Below, piece after piece: positions 60,399 to 64,000 of a DNA stretch of 64,000 bases; the stretch's first letter is position 1, and every line of letters begins with the position of its first letter. The position numbers were made by a program, and so were the translations under genes. This stretch comes from Gaiellaceae bacterium (GTDB lineage Bacteria > Actinomycetota > Thermoleophilia > Gaiellales > Gaiellaceae): NCBI GenBank assembly GCA_026002995.1, contig BPGK01000001.1, forward strand, positions 868,001 through 932,000, given 5' to 3'. Below the pieces are notes generated by a model, which searched no databases, had not been told where the DNA came from, and saw only the letters and a list, made by a program, of their open reading frames with translations.

Positions 60399-61060
60399 GG
60401 CGCCGTATCCGCGTGTGCCGCGAGCGCGCTCTCGAGCCACGCCGGGAGCTCGGCCACGAAGCGTGGGTCGATGGCGTGGCCGAGGCCGGGGGCCTCGCGG
60501 TAGAGGACCTCCGCGCCCGCCGCGACGAGCTCGCGGGCGGCGGCGCGGCTCCACTCGACCGAGATGACGGTGTCGAGCGAGCCATGGCCGATGGCGACGC
60601 GCGGGAGCGGGGGCGTCAGGTCGAGGGCGAAGCCGGGCACCGTCGGGATGAAGCCGCTCCAGCAGACGAGCGCGGCCGGGCGCGGGCGCGCGTGTCCGAG
60701 CCCGAGCGCATATGTCATGACCGCGCCCTGCGAGAAGCCACCGAGGATCGTGCGCCGGGCGGGGATGCCCGTCTCCTCGGCGAGTACGTCGAGCCACTCG
60801 GCAACACGCTCGAAGGTCGCGAGGAACGTTGCGGGATCCGGGTAGCCGATCTCCCGCACTGCGTACCAGTGCGCTCCACCGGGAGGGAGGCGGAGCGGCC
60901 CCCGAGGTGTGACGCCGAGCAGCCGGCGCTCCGGGTCGAGGAGATCGAGGAGCGGGAAGAGGTCGCGCTCGTCCGCGCCGCGCCCGTGGAAGAGCACCAG
61001 CAGGCCCTCGGGGGAGCCATCAGCGGGGCGGGTCAGGTGCGCGAGCGCGTCGTTGGCCAC
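60395..61060 (-). CDS. Phospholipase/carboxylesterase family hydrolase
   Basis: A 221-residue alpha/beta hydrolase of the Abhydrolase_2 type. FHGRGADERDLFPLLDLLDP provides the oxyanion region, GGFSQGAVMTYALGLG the nucleophile elbow, IGHGSLDTVISVEWS the Asp and GLGHAID the His. Such enzymes hydrolyse lysophospholipids, acyl thioesters or other small esters. It forms a two-gene unit with the hydrolase at 59754-60398. Start GTG 61060. Confidence 0.88.
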   Translation of the reverse strand: MANDALAHLTRPADGSPEGLLVLFHGRGADERDLFPLLDLLDPERRLLGVTPRGPLRLPPGGAHWYAVREIGYPDPATFLATFERVAEWLDVLAEETGIPARRTILGGFSQGAVMTYALGLGHARPRPAALVCWSGFIPTVPGFALDLTPPLPRVAIGHGSLDTVISVEWSRAAARELVAAGAEVLYREAPGLGHAIDPRFVAELPAWLESALAAHADTAP

Positions 61061-61073
61061 GTCCCGGAGGACG

Positions 61074-61985
61074 CTACCTACGAGACGGCGCGCTCCTCTC
61101 CGCGACGAGCTTCACGAGCTCGTCCTGGCGCCAGCCGTTCATGAAGTCGGCGTGCGCTCCGAGCCTGCCGGACGCGAGCTGGGAGAACTTCGGCGCCACC
61201 GGCGGGTACAGCATGATCAGCGAGATCGTCGGCAGCGCGACCGGATGCGACGCCGGGCACCGGCCTCCCGCGTGGTACCGCATGTGCTGCTTGTGGTCGG
61301 CGCTGTCGAGCGTGTGCCCGTTCCAGCAGTTCGGGAACGTGACCTGCAGCTGCAGGAGCTGATCCCCGCTGCAGGCCGGGATGACGTAGAAGCGCGGCTT
61401 GCCGCCGACCGCGCCGCAGCTCCAGGCCACGATGCCCTTCGGCTGGCGCGTGCGCGCCTCCGCGTTCCCCGCCACCATCACGAGACCCGGGGGCGGCGCG
61501 ACAATCGGCTCGCGCATGCGGTTCGTGTAGTAGACGATCGCCGCGAGCGGGTTCACGACGTTTCTGCTCTCGTAGAGCGTGGGCACCCAGTACGCCGACG
61601 AGTCCGCCGGCTCCTCGCACGACGTGCGGCCCCCGATCAGCGATGCAGGAGTGGTGGAAGCGTCGACGCTCCGGTTGCCCACGAAGGTGTGGTTGTGGGA
61701 TCGGCCCGGCTGCTTCGGGAAGAGGATCGGGTCGTCGTTGTTCCGATGACTGAAGCTGCAGCTGATCGCGAAGTAGGGGCCGCCGGGGAACGAGGGCGCG
61801 AGCTGGAGGGGTGCACTGGGGGCGGCTTCCACGCGGCCGGGGAGGGCGACGGCGGCGGCCAGCGCGAGCGCCGCGCCGCTCAGGAGGAACGCGAGCCCGA
61901 GCCGCCGCCGGGCCGATCCGGGACCGCATTCGGGAGAGGGAGTGCCATCCAGCGGCACCTCCGCGGACGACCGGTGCGGGCTCAC
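61074..61985 (-). CDS. Secreted DUF1996 protein
   Basis: A 303-residue exported protein with a twin-Arg/hydrophobic leader (SARRRLGLAFLLSGAALALAAAVAL). DUF1996 follows: FAISCSFSHRNNDDPILFPKQPGRSHNHTFVGNRSVD with the conserved HxH-type residues, AYWVPTLYESRNVVNP, FPNCWNGHTLDSADHKQHMRYHAGGRCPASHP and FMNGWRQDEL. Several conserved Cys suggest disulfides. The family is common in actinobacteria and fungi; its function is not known to me. GTG 61985 with GGAGGGG upstream. Confidence 0.82.
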   Translation of the reverse strand: MSPHRSSAEVPLDGTPSPECGPGSARRRLGLAFLLSGAALALAAAVALPGRVEAAPSAPLQLAPSFPGGPYFAISCSFSHRNNDDPILFPKQPGRSHNHTFVGNRSVDASTTPASLIGGRTSCEEPADSSAYWVPTLYESRNVVNPLAAIVYYTNRMREPIVAPPPGLVMVAGNAEARTRQPKGIVAWSCGAVGGKPRFYVIPACSGDQLLQLQVTFPNCWNGHTLDSADHKQHMRYHAGGRCPASHPVALPTISLIMLYPPVAPKFSQLASGRLGAHADFMNGWRQDELVKLVAERSAPSRR

Positions 61986-62042
61986 GACCCCTCCACCTCT
62001 CCCGGGCGACGCTACACGAGCCGTGTGAGAGAACTGTGAGAG

Positions 62043-62153
62043 TCAGCCGCGGCGGCCGACCACGAACCGGAGCGGCGGGTTCCACGTGCGCTCGATCTCG
62101 TGGACGTTTGTGAAGCCGGCTCGGTCGACACGTTCGAGGATGAGGCCGCTCGA
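62043..62153 (-). pseudogene. Possible C-terminal fragment of a methyltransferase-like gene
   Basis: In the 187-bp gap between the DUF1996 gene and the next minus-strand gene, one frame reads LILERVDRAGFTNVHEIERTW then NPPLRFVVGRRG and stops. The ending looks like the last strand of a class I methyltransferase. No upstream half exists, so this would be a relic. The match is short and may be chance. Confidence 0.25.
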
Positions 62154-62172
62154 CCCGAGCGGGTGACGTCTG

Positions 62173-62616
62173 TTACTTGGCCGGGTCGCGGCCGGCGAGC
62201 TGGCCGAGCGCGAGCCCGAAGAGCGCATGGCGCCACGTCGCCTGCGCGAAGGCGCGCGGGCTCGTCAGCAGCGGCGGCACGCCGGCCTCGCCACGGGCGG
62301 GGTGGAAGCGGTCGACGACGTAGCAGAGAGGGTAGAGCCCGACGTGCTCGACGAGCGCCATCCCGAGTGCGAGCTTCCGTTCGCTCACCGGCACGCGCTG
62401 CCGTGCCTCGTGGAAGGCGAGGCCGAAGAGCGCGCCGTTCGCCAGATGCAGCGCGAGGCCGACCGGTCGCCAGGCGGGGCCGCGCGTGACGCCCTTGCCG
62501 AGCACGGCAACGTCGGAGTAGTCGTAGCGGAGCACACGCTGGTCGAGCGGCTCCTGCAGCGCCCAGATCGCCGCGGCTGCGGCTCCGGCAGCGGCTGCCC
62601 GCAGTCTTCCGGCCAT
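62173..62616 (-). CDS. Hypothetical small membrane protein
   Basis: A 147-residue protein with about three to four hydrophobic stretches (AAAAGAAAAAIWALQEP, PVGLALHLANGALFGLAFH, LALGMALVEHVGLYPLCYVVD, ATWRHALFGLALGQLAG). I do not recognise the family, although small proteins with the LHLANGALFGLAF pattern are frequent in actinobacteria. ATG 62616 is used. It lies 34 bp downstream of the bestrophin-like gene and may be cotranscribed. Confidence 0.65.
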   Translation of the reverse strand: MAGRLRAAAAGAAAAAIWALQEPLDQRVLRYDYSDVAVLGKGVTRGPAWRPVGLALHLANGALFGLAFHEARQRVPVSERKLALGMALVEHVGLYPLCYVVDRFHPARGEAGVPPLLTSPRAFAQATWRHALFGLALGQLAGRDPAK

Positions 62617-62650
62617 GCGGCCAGTCTGCCCGAACGGGCCGGGCTCCCCG

Positions 62651-63583
62651 TCACCAGAGGTACCCGTCGACCGGCTGAGGGACCGGCGGGAGATCGCGTT
62701 CGCCGACGAGCGCGCGCAGGTCGCGCTCCAACTCGGCGCAGATCGTCGCGAGCGGGACGTCGGTGACGCGGTTCTCGAACGGGTCGTCGTTCGCCGCGCC
62801 GGTGACCGCCAGGACGACGAAGACGCCCGAGAGGACGACCGCGAGCGGGACCGTCCACCAGATCGCCTCGGGCACGAGGCTGAGGATCCCGAACGGCGCG
62901 AGGACGGCGAAGACCTCCAGGATCCGGCGCGTGAAGTAGTCGTACTGGCGCGGCGTCGGCGTGTGCTTGATCCGCTCCACGACTCCCTGGGCGCTTCCGA
63001 GGGCGACGAGCTGCGGCTCGAGCGAGATCGGGTCGAACTGCCCCAGCGCTCCCTCGCGGATGGCGTCCTTGATCCGCACGGACTGGCGGGCGAGGCAGGC
63101 GGTCGCCGGATTCGCGGCGCTGCGCAGCCGCTCGAGCTCCTGGCTCTCGACGAGGGAGGCGACGTGGCCCCAGTCGACCGGCGGGCGCACGCTCCCGGAC
63201 AAGACATGGGCGAAGGCGGCGAGCCGCAGCGCGCTTTCGCGCATGAAACCGTCCGCGGCCTCGCGCTCGACCGCGCCGCTCGTGGCCGCGTTCTCCGTCG
63301 CCGCGCCGATCTGCCGCATGAGCGCGCGGCAGGCCACGACGATCGACTGCCATGCGGAGCGCGCTTCGTTCCAGCGGCTGAACGCCGTGTTGTTGCGGAA
63401 CGCGATGAGGATCGCGAGCGCGGCCGCGAGCGCGCCGACCGGGGCGAACGGCAGGACGAGCCGCTCGTCGTCGGTGAGCTCGTAGAGCAGTGGCGCCGCG
63501 ACCCCCCACGCGAGCACCCACGCCATCGGGCGCGCGGTGTACTCGACGACGCGGCGCGGGCTGAGGTTGCGCTTGACGATCAT
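62651..63583 (-). CDS. Bestrophin-family ion channel
   Basis: A 310-residue membrane protein of the UPF0187/bestrophin family, which forms pentameric ion channels. Features: MIVKRNLSPRRVVEYTARPMAW, LVLPFAPVGALAAALAILIAFRNNTAFSRWNEARSAWQ (the family's FR-N-x-x-x-x-RW-E-A-R segment), VSLxxQ-like ALRLAAFAHVLS and ITGAANDDPFENRVTDVPLATICAELERDL at the end. Ion and regulation are unknown. It overlaps the gene that runs off the right edge by 4 bp. Confidence 0.87.
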   Translation of the reverse strand: MIVKRNLSPRRVVEYTARPMAWVLAWGVAAPLLYELTDDERLVLPFAPVGALAAALAILIAFRNNTAFSRWNEARSAWQSIVVACRALMRQIGAATENAATSGAVEREAADGFMRESALRLAAFAHVLSGSVRPPVDWGHVASLVESQELERLRSAANPATACLARQSVRIKDAIREGALGQFDPISLEPQLVALGSAQGVVERIKHTPTPRQYDYFTRRILEVFAVLAPFGILSLVPEAIWWTVPLAVVLSGVFVVLAVTGAANDDPFENRVTDVPLATICAELERDLRALVGERDLPPVPQPVDGYLW

Positions 63584-64000
63584 CGCCGCAGGAGCGCGAA
63601 CGCGATGTCGCGCCCGAGGGCGCCTCGCGCGAGCCGGATCCAGAGCGCGGCGAGGCGCTCGAGGTCGCGCGCCGCCTCGAGCGGGCCCGCATCGACCGCC
63701 TCGAAGCCGAGGCTCGAGGCGAGGCCGAGCACGGTCTCCTTCGCGCCGGCGTCGTCGCCGGCCACGGGCATCAGGGGCGTTCCACCCGGGTACGCCGTGT
63801 CGGCCATCGTCTCGAAGCCGACCGTGTTGAACGCCTTCACGACGTGCGCTCCGGGCGCGAGCTCCGCCACGCGCTCGGCGCCCGAGCGGCCCTCCGGGTC
63901 CGGCGAGCCGAGCGGGTTCGTCGCGTCCATGACGATCTTGCCGTCGGTCTCCACCTCGGCCAGGACCTCGCGAACGGCGGACCAGGGCAGCGCCAGCACG
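63580..64000 (-). CDS. Partial NADPH-dependent F420 reductase-like protein (C-terminal part)
   Basis: About 139 residues of a protein whose start lies beyond the window. VLALPWSAVREVLAEV, VMDATNPLGSPDPEG, VVKAFNTVGFETMAD and GLASSLGFEAVDAGPLEAARDLERLAALWIRLA match the NADP oxidoreductase, coenzyme F420-dependent family. Such enzymes exchange hydride between NADPH and F420; the Rossmann loop that binds NADP is in the missing part. Cofactor use is therefore inferred from the family. Confidence 0.75.
   Translation of the reverse strand, partial: VLALPWSAVREVLAEVETDGKIVMDATNPLGSPDPEGRSGAERVAELAPGAHVVKAFNTVGFETMADTAYPGGTPLMPVAGDDAGAKETVLGLASSLGFEAVDAGPLEAARDLERLAALWIRLARGALGRDIAFALLRR

Overview
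The window is a GC-rich (about two-thirds G+C), gene-dense bacterial chromosome segment with many GTG starts, ATGA/GTGA overlaps and TANNNT-type -10 boxes. Gene content (actinobacterial holin-X/DUF3618 pair, CsoR copper operon, a DUF1996 secreted protein, an F420-reductase-like end fragment, LigD-polymerase plus LigC) suggests an Actinomycetota lineage, most likely a deep-branching one such as Thermoleophilia/Gaiellales. That placement is inference; no rRNA gene is present to settle it.

Region 1 (1-24.2 kb) is a surface-polysaccharide locus. It holds Wzx-, Wzz- and Wzy-like genes, an asparagine synthase homologue, at least six glycosyltransferases, an Alg13/Alg14-like pair split across a divergent promoter, a WbaP-like initiating sugar transferase, and a five-gene nucleotide-sugar module (epimerase, SAF-domain oxidoreductase, RfbF cytidylyltransferase, PIG-L deacetylase, SDR). 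Inside it lies a patch with a degraded IS5-type transposase and two secreted beta-helix proteins. Their cores share an 867-bp stretch that appears identical, and the second carries a serine-recombinase-like C-terminal domain.

Region 2 (24.2-35.4 kb) is housekeeping: ybaB-dnaX, a large Bacillus-type SRP RNA with an Alu domain, tRNA-Val, clpS, a cytochrome c, three serine tRNAs, groES, an amino-acid ABC transporter, a polymerase/ligase repair pair and fabF. An EAL-domain remnant sits between tRNAs.

Region 3 (35.4-47.2 kb) has a HAD phosphatase/FMN oxidase pair, a second short sugar transferase, and a tight operon of acyl-CoA synthetase, 2-oxoacid dehydrogenase E1 alpha, E1 beta, E2 and a free acyl carrier protein. 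It is followed by a fourth serine tRNA beside serS, a second cytochrome c, an HdeD-like protein and a metallo-hydrolase.

Region 4 (47.2-59.8 kb) contains a CsoR-controlled copZ-copA-csoR operon, then a nine-gene sulfur operon starting with an ArsR regulator. It encodes a molybdopterin oxidoreductase with a fused Fe-S/NrfD membrane subunit and a TorD-like chaperone, then DsrE2, TusA, an ETHE1-like persulfide dioxygenase, a tandem rhodanese and a SulP transporter. Read together these suggest cytoplasmic sulfane-sulfur relay, oxidation to sulfite, sulfite oxidation into the quinone pool, and sulfate transport.

Region 5 (59.8-64 kb) has two alpha/beta hydrolases, a DUF1996 protein, a small membrane protein, a bestrophin-like channel and the truncated F420-reductase-like gene. 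In the right-hand two-thirds of the window many genes have a TANNNT -10 box 6-8 nt before the start codon, so leaderless transcription looks common here.
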